DNA of 64,000 bases from Smittia aterrima (lineage: Eukaryota; Arthropoda; Insecta; Diptera; Chironomidae). The stretch is taken from NCBI GenBank assembly GCA_033063855.1, contig CP093829.1, forward strand, positions 16,089,537 through 16,153,536, written 5' to 3'. A program made the translations under genes and the position numbers. Below are positions 22,372 to 36,059 of this stretch, piece by piece; within the stretch, counting starts at the first letter, position 1; each line of letters begins with the position of its first letter. Below the pieces are notes generated by a model. It made no database searches. It saw only the letters and a list, made by a program, of their open reading frames with translations, and was not told the DNA's origin.

Positions 22372-25300
22372 ATGAAGCTGAAAATTGTTTTATTCGTGTT
22401 CTTCGCGGCTTCGGTTGCAGGCGTGCCATTGAGTGAAGTGAATATTCCTCCACAGGAGGATGAGTTTGATATTCCATTCTTGACTCAAAAAGTTGGAGCT
22501 GTGATTGACGACGATGGATTAAATTATCGCTTGCCAAATAACTCGATTCCACTACGTTATGACTTGTGGCTTAAAACTGATGTGGACAAAGAAATTTTTG
22601 AATTCGAAGGACGTGTCAAAATTCACGTGAAAATTGTTGAAGCGACCAACACAATCACTCTTCACTACCGTCAAATTGATATACAAGAGATCAATCTTTT
22701 GGATGTTGATGAAACAATTCTTTCGGGAAATCTCGTCTTCACTTTGGATCCACAGCTTGAGTTCGTACATATCACTCTCCCAACAATAAGACAGCCTGAT
22801 CAAATCATTGTCGTGGACATTGCGTACACTGGAATTTTGAGAACAGATGGCTCAGGATTTTATCGTGCAAGTTACACCAACGACCAAGTTACGACTTGGT
22901 TTGCTACGACTCAATTCGAAATGACTGACGCTAGACACGCAATGCCTTGCTACGACGAGCCGGGAATAAGAGCAGAATATGGAATCGCCATTCAACACGG
23001 ATCGAGATATAGTGCAATTTCAAACATGCCCGTGGCTACTCGAGTGGTATTGGACGGCACTGATTACGTCACAACCACGTTCGAGGACACAGTTTCAATG
23101 CAAACTTATCTTCTTGCCTTCGTTATCTCCGATTACAGCTATGTCAGCAATGATGATCGCGTCACTGAACAAAGAGTCTACGCTAATCCAGCTTTAATCA
23201 CTAGAGGTCACGGTGACTTTGCAATTTCTGTAGCCGATCCGGTTCTCCGTCAACTTGAAAACACTTTAGGGGTTCGCTATCCTCTCCCGAAAATGGATCA
23301 CGCGGCAATTACTGATTGTGAGAGAATCAATATTGGGTTATTTAATTTTTTTATTGATTTACAATTTCATTTCAGATATTTGGGTAAGTTTATAGCTTCA
23401 TGAGCTTTTTTTACTGATTATTGTACTTCAAATTCAGGGAGCAATGGAAAATTTCGGACTTATTACTTATCGTGAACAAGGCTTGTTATTCAATCCCGAG
23501 ACTGGCACGACAAACAATCAAAAGAGCATTATCGAATTGATTGCTCACGAGTACGCACATCAGTGGTTTGGAGACATCGTCAGTCCTAAATGGTGGTCAT
23601 ATAACTGGTTGAACGAAGGCTTCGCCACTCTCTTTTCGAACTATATTCCAAGCTTGATTTATCCCGACTCTGATCATTGGGATCGTTTCCAAAGTGCAGT
23701 CAATACAGCTTTCAATGTCGACACTCCAACAAACAACAAGCCCTTAAACCTTTACGTTCAAGACCCAACAAGCATTCGTAACAAGTTCGACTCAATCGCT
23801 TATCAGAAAGGCGGAACCTACTTGAGAATGATGATGGAAGCTATGTCGCCTCCAACTTTCCTCAAGGGTCTCAACTATTATTTGCTTGACATGTACTTGC
23901 AATCAGCCACACCAGCTGACCTTCATAGAAATTTGCAAAAGGCTCTTGATGAAGATTACCCTGACAACAAAGTTAATCTAGACGTAATCATGAACACTTG
24001 GGAAGATCAAGCTGGATATCCAAACATCCACGTTACCAAATCTGCAGACGGATTTGCTCTCACTCAAGCTCGTTACCCAAGTGGAAGCGAAATTTATTCA
24101 ATTCCTGTTTCTTATGCTTTGAATGAAGATGAATTTAACACCAAGACAGTGAGATTGTGGATGACTGAGAAGACAGGAAAAATCGACTCAAATAACAATT
24201 GGGTCATCTTGAACGTTCAATTGACTGGTTACTACAGGGTCACTTATGACCAAACAATTTGGGCTGCACTTATTGATACTCTTATGCTTAACGTCAACAC
24301 AATTTCAAAGTTCCACAAAGAACAAATGTTCAAAGACATGAGAACGAGTTTGGTTAATGAAGCTTTTGAAGCTTACAATGCATTGAGATTGTTGACCTAT
24401 TTGAAGAAAGAGGATGTGCCTTCCGTTTGGACTCAAGCATTAGCAGTTGAAGACATTTTGGCAAATCGTCTTTACGGAACTGACGTTCAAGAGAAATATC
24501 AAGAATACATGAAAGATATCATTCAACCACATTTCGAGAAATTAGGACTTGAAGCTAAGACTGGTGACACAGAAAGTGATGTCAGCATGAGAGCTATTGT
24601 AAAAGAACTTAGCTGCAAGTGGTACAACGAGGATTGTTTTACCTTCCAACTCAACAAGCTTCAAACTTTCGTTAATCAAGGAGTAGGAGAATATAACTTG
24701 TGTGATGGTTTACGTCGAGCGGGTGCTAGTCTCCACATGTCCTTCATCGAAAAGTTACTTGCAACAACAGTTGCAAGTGAAAGAACAAGCTATATCAATG
24801 GATTAGGTTGCTCACTTGACGCAGAAATAATAAACAACTTCCTTAACGTTGCAATTGATACAACGAACAGTCTGACCTCCGCTCAAAGACGATCAGTCAT
24901 TGAGACTACCTTCAAGAAGAGTCCTCTCGCTTTGGCAACTGTCTTGGAATTCTTGCAACACAACTACGCAGCAATTGAAACAGCGTAGGATAAACTTGAT
25001 GAATGTGAATAGAATTTAACTTTTTATTTGCAGTAACCCCGGAACTTTCTTCACTACCATGTATGCTTTGGCCAATTACATCCAAACCCATCACGGCTGG
25101 TTAGAGGTGGAAAAGATCATGGGACTTGCAAAGGCTGCTGGTTTGTTGAGTGATGAAAATGAGAATCAAATCATTGAAGTTACTCTCGGGAACGAAACTT
25201 GGCTCGAGGATAATTTGCCTAATATCGTAAAAATTCTTGACGGAGAGAATGTGCCGGAGCCGACAGCAGCCCCTGAAGAGCCGACAGCAGCTCCAGGAAC

Positions 25301-25397
25301 ATCAACAGAGATGCCATCAACAACTCAGGGTGCGGGATCTTTGATCGCTTCTTTCAGTATCATTGTCACCTGCGCTGTTTTCAAAATGTTTGCATAA
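22372..25397 (+). CDS. Aminopeptidase N (M1 family), catalytically intact, GPI-anchored
   Basis: Exons 22372-23317, 23376-23383, 23438-24984 and 25034-25397 give 954 aa. The second exon is only 8 nt (ATATTTGG) between TTTCAG and GTAAGT; with it the frame reads DHAAITDYIWGAMENFG. All catalytic features are present: GAMEN (319-323), HEYAH (355-359), NEGF with the third zinc ligand E378, and the catalytic tyrosine Y440 in AYQKGG. A signal peptide (about 1-17, LFVFFAASVAG), the M1 N-domain, the ERAP1-like domain with paired cysteines, a Pro/Ala/Thr stalk with two EPTAAP/EEPTAAP repeats and a hydrophobic GPI tail complete it. The last donor is GTAGGA, unusual but required to join ETA to NPGTFF. 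The family removes neutral N-terminal residues from peptides at the midgut surface. Poly(A) AATAAA at 25430. Confidence 0.95.
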
Positions 25398-25429
25398 ACT
25401 CGCTCAGGCCTCATCAGTTTGTGCTAATT

Positions 25430-25435
25430 AATAAA
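25430..25435 (+). terminator. Poly(A) signal of APN copy 3
   Basis: AATAAA 33 nt after the stop codon. Confidence 0.6.
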
Positions 25436-28400
25436 ATTTTAATTAATTCCATTGTTTGACATTCACTTCGACACAATTTTCCTTGTTAAACGAAGAAGAA
25501 AGTAAATGAGAAGGGTTGGAAAGTTTGCTTTCTATGCAGATGAGCAGAGATATTAAATTTTTCCGCTTCGTGGTTTTAGCGAAGCATTAAAAATTAATAA
25601 AACTCGCAACTTGGAGTCTTTCCAAGAAAACCTTCGAGTTCTTTTACATGTTCGACCTTCAAGGCTAGAAAATTAATTTTTCATAGCAACGACAATCTCG
25701 AGTTCTCACGACACAAACAGATAAATTCGAGAGGCTTTAGTGCGGAAAAATTAAATTAATCAAGTTGTGAAAATTTATGAAAATGTTTTTCATTTCCTTC
25801 AAGCTCCTTCAGCTTAAAGGAAAAAAGCTTCAGCGAGAGTGTGCGTACGTGAATTGCAGACATTAAGTCGCTGACTGATGGTGGAAATTTCACAGCCCGG
25901 GTGGAATCATAAGGAAACGAGTTGGTGCTGAGGGATCGAAAAAATCCATTACTTGCTCATTATGCCACCGCACACAGCAAACAAATGGAAAACCCAAAAA
26001 AAGGAAAACTTTCCCTCCGTTTTGTTAAATTTGTGCGAAAGCAGCGGATGCTTGTGAGAGTTCGCAACGGATTTCGTCCGTAATCTCACGTACGAATCAT
26101 TAATTCAGCATTTACGACATTAATAATCTCACTTAACAACAGCGCTTTCTTTGTTTCGATGGTCCCTTTTGTTTCTAAAGTTGTTTGCTCAGCCGTCGAG
26201 TGTTGTTGGATTTAAAACGAAGATCTCATTCTTTCGACAGTCTCGCCAGAAAAAAAATTGTCGTCGTCGTCTCTGAGCCGGTGAATGTGCCGATGATTAG
26301 TCGTCGCCGTCGTTAATCGATTGTCACGATCATAGCGAACACTATCGACACATCACGTAATCGAAGTTGATGGCAATGAAAACAGTTTTAGTGGCGCCAA
26401 TGATTCTGTCGTCGATTAAGAGAGATTCGGCACATTCTTCGCAACTTTTCAAGCAAAAAAGTGATTTTGCAAGACATTTCTGTCGCTTTCTATGCAATTA
26501 TCTTCGCTTTAAGTCGTTGAATGGACAGACAATTAAGTGCTTGAAGAAATGAGACGAATTTCAATGAGGCTCGCCCAGAAGTTTTTTGGTCGAGAGCGAC
26601 TGCTCCTTTCCGCTTGCTTTTTGACAGCCCAGAGCCAATGAGAAAGAATCTTTGGTGATTTAATTCAATTTGAAAATGTCTCTGAATTTTCATGTGAAAC
26701 CAAACGTCTCTCGCTCTTTCGATTTCCTGAAAGCAACAACATTGATTTTTCATAAAATTTCTGAGGGGAACGTTCATTAGTCGGGACGGAGAAGCGAAGC
26801 ATTAAAGCATCATCATTAAGTTGTGGCCCAGTTTATATCCATAGCAAACGAGGGGAGAAGCTGCTCGATATTGAGTGCGAATTGTTTTCACTTCATATTC
26901 CGGCAGGGAAGAGCGATTCCATTATCGCTATTCGAGCTAAGCTTCCCTCGAAATAAAAAGTTATCGAAAAAAAAGTTTAATCTATTTAGTGTTCGACAGA
27001 AAATAATTGAATTACGACATGGCGTCAGCTAATTATGCTTTCACCTTAATCCGCTTTACCAATAAAGCTCCATCAGAATTCGGATGAGCGAGACCGTTGG
27101 CTCAAAAATTAGTTTCATTTCGATTTAATTACTTTTCATGAAAAACTCGATTTTTTTGGCACAAAAACTGTTTGCGCTGGTTTCGTTTCGCTTAATATTC
27201 AGACGAATTGCATTGTTCGTCGACATTTTACAAGCCGCAGTAGCATCTGAACGACAAAGTTTTGAGAGTTTAATACAATTGGGATGCAGTGTTTTCGCTT
27301 TTGGGGCAAAATTTAACTGCTGTTGACATTAAATTCTGCTTACATTCGTTAGCGGGAGGCACTTGCAGAGCTTCATCACCAACTCTGAGTCATGAAAACC
27401 GCAGTTAAGCGATATGAAACAAAATCGTAAATTACTAAACAAAGGGAAGAACGTTTTAGGCTTCAGTTGAACTCCGGAACCCGCAAAGCTTTGTTCTTGT
27501 CTCGTGCTAATGCAGCGTGTCGATAAATAACGTCAATCAAGTTGATTTGTTGACCTCAGAATGTTTTTTAGGGGGAAAATGTGCTGAAGGTTCATTTGCG
27601 TGTGGTCTTAACAATCGACAATAAAATCAGCGCTAAAACATTCTTCGTCGTCGTGTAAACTACTAAATGAGAGAACCAATTAGTGCCGGATAATTAAATG
27701 AAGCGATGATTAAAAGCCGCTCAATCGATCCGACGACTGAGCCAGACGAATTTCAGTGAAATTTATTCGAAGTCAATCTTAATTGGCTTTTGATTCGCGA
27801 TTGAATGCAATTCGTTTTCTCTTTCAAACTATTCAATATCGAATCATCAACGTATGTAAGCTCTTTTGATTCGAGACGCTGTAAGAAAATAATTCCTCAA
27901 ACTTCAATAACTCAAAAAAGAAATGACCTAATAAGAGCGGTTTAAGCAGCGCCTGCGTACAATTATGCGAAAGTCGAAATGTTATGCAAGCAATTTATGA
28001 AATAAAAGTAAAAGTTTCGCTCTAGTAACGTTTTGGAGTTTGCGAGAGCGATCGTTTATGAAGTTCACGTCGCTCACAAGTTGTTCCATTGACTTGAAAG
28101 ACCATTAATTTAATTAGTAGAGGTTGATCAGCGAGGCAGTGAGCCATTAAGAATGTTTAGAGTCAGAGCAAACTTCTAGTCATTGCGGAACAAAGTAAGC
28201 AAAAGGAAGAAAGCTTTAGCTAAGCTCGCAATCATTTCCCTAATGCCTTCTTAAAAGACGTTATAGTCGCCTCGTAACAACATCGATTACAGCAAACTAA
28301 ACACTCCGATTAAGGAATCTAGCTGCAAACTAAAGCGAAAGGTGAATAGGGAACGCAAGGAAAAGTTAATTAAATTTTCATTTAATAAGAGGCGAAGAGC

Positions 28401-31400
28401 TTAGTAAACATTCGAGTCGAGAAAGAAGTAAAACGGGACAAGAAATCTCATTAAGGGCACCATAAACATGAATAATAAAACATTGTGTTGTGGCTACGAA
28501 AGAAATTGCTGGCGCATGTTCATGTCTTATGGGATCACGTAGTCAAAGAAGAGAGCACGGCACGATTCTCCAGATAAATAAATAATCAGGTGATTCCTCG
28601 TTTGTTGAACTGAATTGGCAGAGAAAGAGAGGATTGTTCTGATTTATTTCGTCTGCCAAGAAATATCGGCGAACGATTGAATGAAACTAATTAAAACTTT
28701 CAGCGAAACACTATTAGAACTTTAATCATTTTCCCAACTCATGAATGAACTCTGATTATAAACGCTGCAATTGCCTTCGTTAACCCACATTTCTAAATCT
28801 GTTTAGACTTTGAAACGATTAGCATGCAAAGAACGAAAAGCAAATTGATAAAAAAAATAAAGCAAATTCCATTTTCACAAAATTTTCTTTCGCTTCGTCG
28901 TCGATTGTTTGAATCGATAGCAGGCCTACTCGCTTATGACACAATTTCGCTTTTGAAAAAAGAGAGTTAGAGCATTGAAGCGTCGAGGGAAGAGCTCGAT
29001 AGTCAAAGCCATAAAGTTTCCATTGATTTCCTTTCTATCTAATGACATTGAATTGCTCAATTCGTGTATAAGCGACAAGTGTTGCGTTGTCATAGCAAGC
29101 TTGGAAATGAAGTTCATTCAACGATGCTTGAAATGTAAATTGAAACTGATCCGATTTCATTCGAAATCGTCAGAAAAGTTTCGGTGCAAAAGCTGATGAA
29201 ATTAAACGTGAACACTTCTGTTTGTTCCTATGGCTTCAGTAACTTACTGAATTCTCCCTTCGGGTCATCCACTACTAAGTATCGTTAGAAGCTAATCCTC
29301 AGAGTTGAGCCTTTCGTTATTGTCATTTCATTTTTGTTGAGAAAGTTTTATTGAGAGAGAAACCTTTTTAATTAATCACGAAACATTCCATTTCTCGCCA
29401 ATCCCTTAATGGAGCGGACTACTTAAATTTTAAATTGCCGACGAGTTCTATAAAACTTTGATGAATTTTACAAAAGTTTTTCATGTAAAAAGTTGCCATT
29501 AGTTCCCGGAATTTAACTTTTTAATATCGCTCAGAGTAATAAAATCATTTGTCGAGCATTTGCGGGCTGAGCTGTTGAAAACGTTGAAGACATAAAAAAC
29601 ATTTCGCCACAAACTTGTGAACAAAGTTTTAATTTCGCGCAAGCACGCACAGCTCTCAATTTACTCTCACGACCCGTTGCGAAGCGAAAACGAAATTGCT
29701 TTCCATTCATCCGCCAGATTATCATCGCGACATAAAAATCATGGTTCAGACAATGCCGCCGTCGAATGACGTCACTATAGCAATGGATTTACGATTCATC
29801 TTCTTCTCAATCATAAATGCGGCGGAGAAAAAGATGAAAACAAGAAAATATATTTTGATGCGCAATAAAACGCTTTGAGGTGAATTGCGAATTTTAACAA
29901 ATTCTTCCTTTTATACTTTTTCCCATTTCCCTCATTTTCATTCATTTATTTTACGAGGGGACGGACGGCTTGCTTTCTCAATGAAGCTTTCTACGTGAAC
30001 ACTGCGTAAGGAGGTCGATGGCGTCAAATTCATCACTTCCTTCAACCTTGAGATACTAACACACATTCAAAGCGTTTTTCCGACGGTGTGCCAAGAGATG
30101 AATGTGCGTGATTTTTCTACGTTTTCATCAATGAAAGTAACCTAAAGGGGAAGTGCTGTTCCAGTTTGGAAAGCGAAATTCTTGAAGCTCATAGATATTT
30201 ATAAACTTTCTAGATGGAATCCTTTATTCCCCTACTCTCACAGGGTGTTTAATTGGTTTCTACCAACACTGCGACAAGGTTTGCAGGTAAAAAAAATATT
30301 TTCCACAACATAAAATCTTCTCTTGACGGAGAATTCTCATAAACCATCGACTCGAGAAATGGGTCACAAGGAGGAATTCAAACGAGTCCTCACGTTTTAC
30401 GATTCTTCATCCTTTATTGCTCTATTTTTAATGAGGAAATATTTTAAAGCATTTATGTTGCATGAAATGAAAAGCTTTAGAACGAAGAACAAAACGAAAA
30501 CTTTTTTATGCAAATGGCCATTTATCAAATCTATTATCTTGTTGCCTTTTTGCTTCGTTTTATTTCGAATGGAAATGATAAACAGTTTGCAAACTTTTGT
30601 CTGACGTTAGCTTGAAATGTGCAACGAGATGGAAACTAAAATGCAAACCTTTCTCTGTCATATTCCTTTTGCTTTGACAATTTTCTCAGCTGCACCTTCG
30701 CTTCAAAGCTTTGTCACAGGACAAAACTTTCCGACTCGATTTTTCTTCATTATCGCAATGAAAAATTATTATTTGTTCTCTGAGCATTTGTCAGCTTGCT
30801 ACTTTTCATTTCAACAATTTTTAGTCTCGAAACAAAAAGTTAGACAATAAAAGCAAGCTACGTGAAGCTGAAAAGTCCACAACCGCTGTAATCTCGAAAC
30901 GGAAGTGGAATTTTTTACGTTTCACTTGGAAGTAGGGAAATGAAAAGTTTTTCTTATGAATGTTCTTCTTTTTCCTCTTTTTTTTTACCAAGAGCCAAAC
31001 TCAACCCTCATCAGCGCCAAGATGATTTACGGACACTGCCAAATCTTTTGCCATGGTAAATTGAAGGCAATTAATTAACGAAATCAGTAGGAGCTGCTTC
31101 GTTTAACGCTTTGTACGGGGGTCCATTGCGACAATGATAAGGAAAGTCTTGGCCGCTCCTACCAAGCAAAATGATTCTTAATGACTGTTGAACTCAAACA
31201 ATTATTCCTCGCCATTTAATTCTATCAGGAAAAGTTTTTGCAAAGGCTCAATCGCAGCAAAAAAAAAGTCTCATTCCATCATTTTCGGAGAACTGAGACA
31301 ACAAGCGAAGCGATGTCGTTAAAGGGTTTAGTTCGAAAAGACCAAAGCAAGCAACAAATTCACTTTTATTGCGAAATAAGCAGCAAGAAACTTCCTACTC

Positions 31401-33402
31401 TTAACAATTTTAATGTCCCTCCATAATCGTAAAAAGTCATGGAACAGCATTAATAACTTCCTCGGGAAAAAAGCGCAGAGCATAAAAAATGTAACAAGAT
31501 AGAGAGAAACGTTCGGGAATCATCGCAATAATCGTTTCGCTGGCCGAAAGCTGGCACAACATGGTACTTGGAAGGGATTTTCAGTAACTCTAACACTTGC
31601 CACTTGTGTGCAACATAGAAAACAAATCACCAATGTCATGGATTAAGTAAAACTAGAAGAACTTCGAATTGAGAAATTAAGACTGGAAGCTTTTCTTTAA
31701 ATCTAGTTCCACTTTTATCTATGACAAGCCAATTTTTCGACTACATTAAGACAATCATGTTCGATGTTAGTTGCCGACCATTTGCGAGTGAATCATATTT
31801 CGGGTTAATCATCTCCCTTTCGTTTTCCTCTTGCTCTCTGTTCATATTTAGAATTCCAAAACACTGTATCAGCCTCTTTCATCTTATTCGGGCCTCAAAT
31901 TGTTATTTCATTGAGTTTTACTGTTCGTCCCATCTCTCCCCCTTTCAAGTTCCGTCTTGATGTTATTTCCCGCAGGCGAGTAAAGAACTTTCCAAAACGA
32001 TAAAAACAATATGGCAATCGTTGGAGTTCTTCTCATATTCCTTACTCGTTTAGTCTTAAAGTTCGAACATAAAGTAAACTTCTCTTACAAAGGACACGTA
32101 GCATTCTGATCATAAATAAATTCTACATTCCTTATCTAAACGAACCATAAGTTCTCATGAATTTTGCATACAACTTTCATGGGAATGCTGCATTTGTGTG
32201 CATTCTTAGCTTTCGGTCTGTTCTGCTTACACCACCCGCATCAGATTATTAACGGTAAATAAATTCTCTTTCGCTCTCTAGGATTTTTCCATTATCAACC
32301 GACTAGCTTCCTCCAGACGATCCCGGTTGAGTTGTAAATTTCGCTTCCGATGCTCATGTCAGCATAAATTTATAACGAATAATAGTGAAAAAAGATTCCC
32401 GGGAAGTTCTCGAGGGCGAGTTTGGCTTTGTATCGAGGTCGTGCCAAACAGTGCTTCATTATCAGGAGGATCAAATTTTCTGAGTGAAAATCGTTTTCAA
32501 TCGCATGATTCAGCAAGAAAAAAATAGAAACGAAACACAATTTATCGAATGTCAAAAAATTTGAAGCTTCAAGGGCTTCAATGATGACTGTAACCGAATC
32601 CACGTTGCGATTTAATTTCCTGTGGGGCTGAATTTATTAGTTTTCTAGTTTCCTTACTCTGATTCAGAGTCTCTGAATCAATTCGAAGAATTCCATTTAA
32701 TTGGTTCGCTGGTCAAACGAGATTTATGATTTATTTAATGGACGATAATGTTCGACATCGGCCATTTGAGCTTGGCGGGAAAAGGGTATGAAATCGATGG
32801 TTGATGATTATTAAAGCTCATTATTACTGTAATATTTCAAAAGCAGAAGTTCTGACAAAGGAGCGGAGTGTTTGCCAAGGACAATTTCTCTCTCGAGGCT
32901 CATTCATGTCGAGCCTTGTAGCCTCGCAAAATTTCAATAAGCGAAAAGTTCGAGCCACGAAATCAATCAAAAACTTCTTCCTTCTACTTTTATCGATCGA
33001 TATTCCGGCAGCTCATAAAACAAACGATATGAATCTATGATGGAGCATAAGGATTACGATGAGACATCAAAATTAATAATGAAATTGCTCTTCTGACACA
33101 TGATAAATTGCGATTTACGACAGTCTGTGCTTTTTCTCTACAAAGCATAAACATGATGGTTATAATACAAAACACTCGTTCGGCTGAAAGCTCACGAAAT
33201 TTTTTTTTGGTGAAAGTGCAATAAAGAAGAAGAATATGCGAACGAAAAGTTTATGAATCACGTTGCTCGTTGCATAACCGAGTATGATGCTCATCAAGCT
33301 CTCGAGTAGTGTCGAGAAGTTTTCTTCAAGTCCCTTGGGGGAAAACTAATCGTGCTAGTGAAAACGTAATATATTTTCATAAATGAACTCTTTTCCTTGC
33401 AG

Positions 33403-33545
33403 AAGCCTTTCCGATTCATTCTGCTCGTGAATGTGCCATCAAATTCAATAAAACTTACTCGTTTCTTATCGCCAAATGTGGGAAAGAATTGGAAGGCGGA
33501 GATGAGAGCACTTTGGATGAAATGAAGACTCTGCACGAACGATGA
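33403..33545 (+). other. Terminal-exon-like open stretch
   Basis: A good acceptor (TTTTCCTTGCAG, ending 33402) leads into 47 codons without a stop, rich in charged residues and cysteines (AFPIHSARECAIKFNK...), ending at TGA 33543-33545. No upstream exon is known, and the frame could be chance. Confidence 0.2.
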
Positions 33546-35960
33546 ATTCTTTATAAGGTTGCCAAGTCAAAATGCGGATGAAAATCTCATGTGACGTTTA
33601 TGGAAAATTATTATTTTACGCCCTCGTCTAATTGAATGAAGCGCGATATGCTTTCAAATTGATTATTTGTTGTAAATTTTTATTTTCATGTCGCCGCCGT
33701 GAAGAATCTTTCAAAGCAACTCATAAATATCTCGATTCTACCATTTTCTCATCCATCTTCGTCACGTTTCCTTCAAAAATAAATTTAAAAGCCGATTTAA
33801 AGTGGAGTTGAATCGTTGAGCGGAGAAAAATGAAAAAGCACAGAGGCTCAAGCTGGCGTTTGTGTAAATAACGAGATTAGTTTCAGGATTTATGGTGTTT
33901 GGCAACATAAAACACATTTTTCTCTTCCCTTTTGTTTCATTCGCCGACGAGAAATTCCTTTATTGATTTCAACAACGCTTCGACGCTGCCTTCCCATCTC
34001 CATCATCTCGCAATATGCTTCGAGAAGGATTTCCTTCTGGATTTTGAATCCTTGATCCATTTTTCATCCTCTCTCGACTATCGATTTTTGTTCCTTTCTG
34101 TTTTTGCTTCTTCTTAAATCCACTTTGGATCAATGTTGAAGTCCCGAGAATAATTTAATCATAATAAACTTTCGCTTTAAACTTTTATTATCGAAGATGA
34201 TTGGCAGAAAGTGATGGAAAAGTCAAATACAAATTGATTAATGCGCGGTGCTTCCCTTCACTGAATTAATCTCCCAGCATCACGAAAATCAATACAATTT
34301 GTCGTTAATGTTCCAGCAACGGCGCAAAAGCTCCACTTTCCGAAATTTTCCAGCATAAAACATTTTATTGTTCCCGCGGGAGCACGGAAGGTGGATTAAG
34401 AGCCCTCACCAATTTCAACGTTCACTGAGTAAGAGCAAGCAATAAAAAGTCTTAATTTCAATCGCTGAGCGCTTCTGATGAGTTTTAATTAATTTCAAAG
34501 AACTTTCGGTAGGCACTCATTAAACGAACAATTATCAGCTTCATAATAGAAATTAATTATTTAAAGTGGAACGAAGCGCTGAGCTCTATGCAAATGAGGA
34601 GCATTTGGTAGATGGGCGATCTTCACAAACAAATTAAACAACAATCAAAACGAATTAATTACTTTCCATTATCGTGAGTGGAAATAAGCTCATGAAAGAA
34701 TTTTTTTGCTTGTTTAATTTTTTTCAACCTTCATTTGTTGCCGCAAGCTTGCGCTCGATTGAATGTCAAACTCGGAAAGCTATCGAGTTACGTAACAAGT
34801 TGGCGGTGAGTGGCACGTTCTATTTTAATGACAGCTGCAGTTTTCTTCTCCAAGTGCACAGCTCAGCGATTAGAAACTTGAGAGAATGTCGAATTCTTTA
34901 CAAAATTGACGTAATCCAAAAAAGTTTTTTTTTCTCGTCAACGCTTTTTTTTCTAGTTCGAAGCTTGCTTATCTTCTTTTCATAAAGGAAAATATAATTA
35001 ATCTGACGATGAGAGTCTGCATCAGCAAAATGGATCTTTGTCGAGAAAGTGAGAAGTTTCACTTCGTCGTCGTCTACGTTAGAATAAAACGAGAGATTCT
35101 TGTCAACAGAAAATAATTTTCAATTAAAATTCAAACTTTCTCTTGTGAGCTTTAAGGATTGTGAAAGAGGATTCCCAACAATAAATTGCAATGCGTTCCT
35201 CGTAGTCTATGCCGAATAATCAGCTCTTAAAATCAAATATCACACAAAGCAATCCTTTCTCCTCTGTCTCCTACGCAGTTTTGCAAAAACAAAAGGCATC
35301 AGTTTACCGATTTTATGGCTTCGAGAATTTATTTCTGCATACAAAGTAGTTTTCTCGGATTGCAAGGGGTTGAAGCCAGCTTGGTTGCTCCGGACGGAAC
35401 TGTAATTTTATGCTGATTTTTATGCGGTTTCGGAGATCGTAAACCTCCGCAAACACCTAACGCATATTAACATGCAACTATGGTTCCGGATTCCCTTCTC
35501 ATGATTACGAGGGTTCGGAAACTAATACATAATTCCTCGTACTAATTAATTACAAGAACTCCCCATGAATTTTAAGGAAGTCGTAAGCTGAGTTTACGAG
35601 CTTCGCTCTCTGGAGAGAGAAAGCTTTCCTTCGAGCTTCATTTTGTCATATGTAGAAGGGAGTAAGTTTAAAGAAAAACTAAAACTAATTCCAAAAAGGT
35701 TTCCAATTCACGTCTCCCTTACGTTCCAGAGTGTCGTAAATTTAATCGCATTTTCCTGTTCGACATTAGGATCCTCCATTAAACCAGAAACGTATCCGAA
35801 TAATGTGTGTGTATCATAATTTTTTTTATTATTTATGACTTGTGATGTTGCGTCGCAAACTTCTTCGTTTCAAAGCATCCGGTTGACGATTGACATCGAG
35901 TTATTCCCTTGTCATAACGATATCATTGTTTGGGTATGCCTTGCTCCTCTATCTTTGCAG

Positions 35961-36059
35961 CAGCTCTCGATGGAATGGAAGCATATTGAAGCCATGAGTT
36001 GTTTAATGTTCGATGAAGGACTTGGGGACCCTGATGAACACAATGAACAACTTCGATAA
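35961..36059 (+). other. Terminal-exon-like open stretch
   Basis: CTATCTTTGCAG ends at 35960 and is followed by 32 open codons (QLSMEWKHIEAMSC...) and TAA. The frame also stays open upstream to 35835. No partner exon is visible and it may be chance. Confidence 0.18.
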
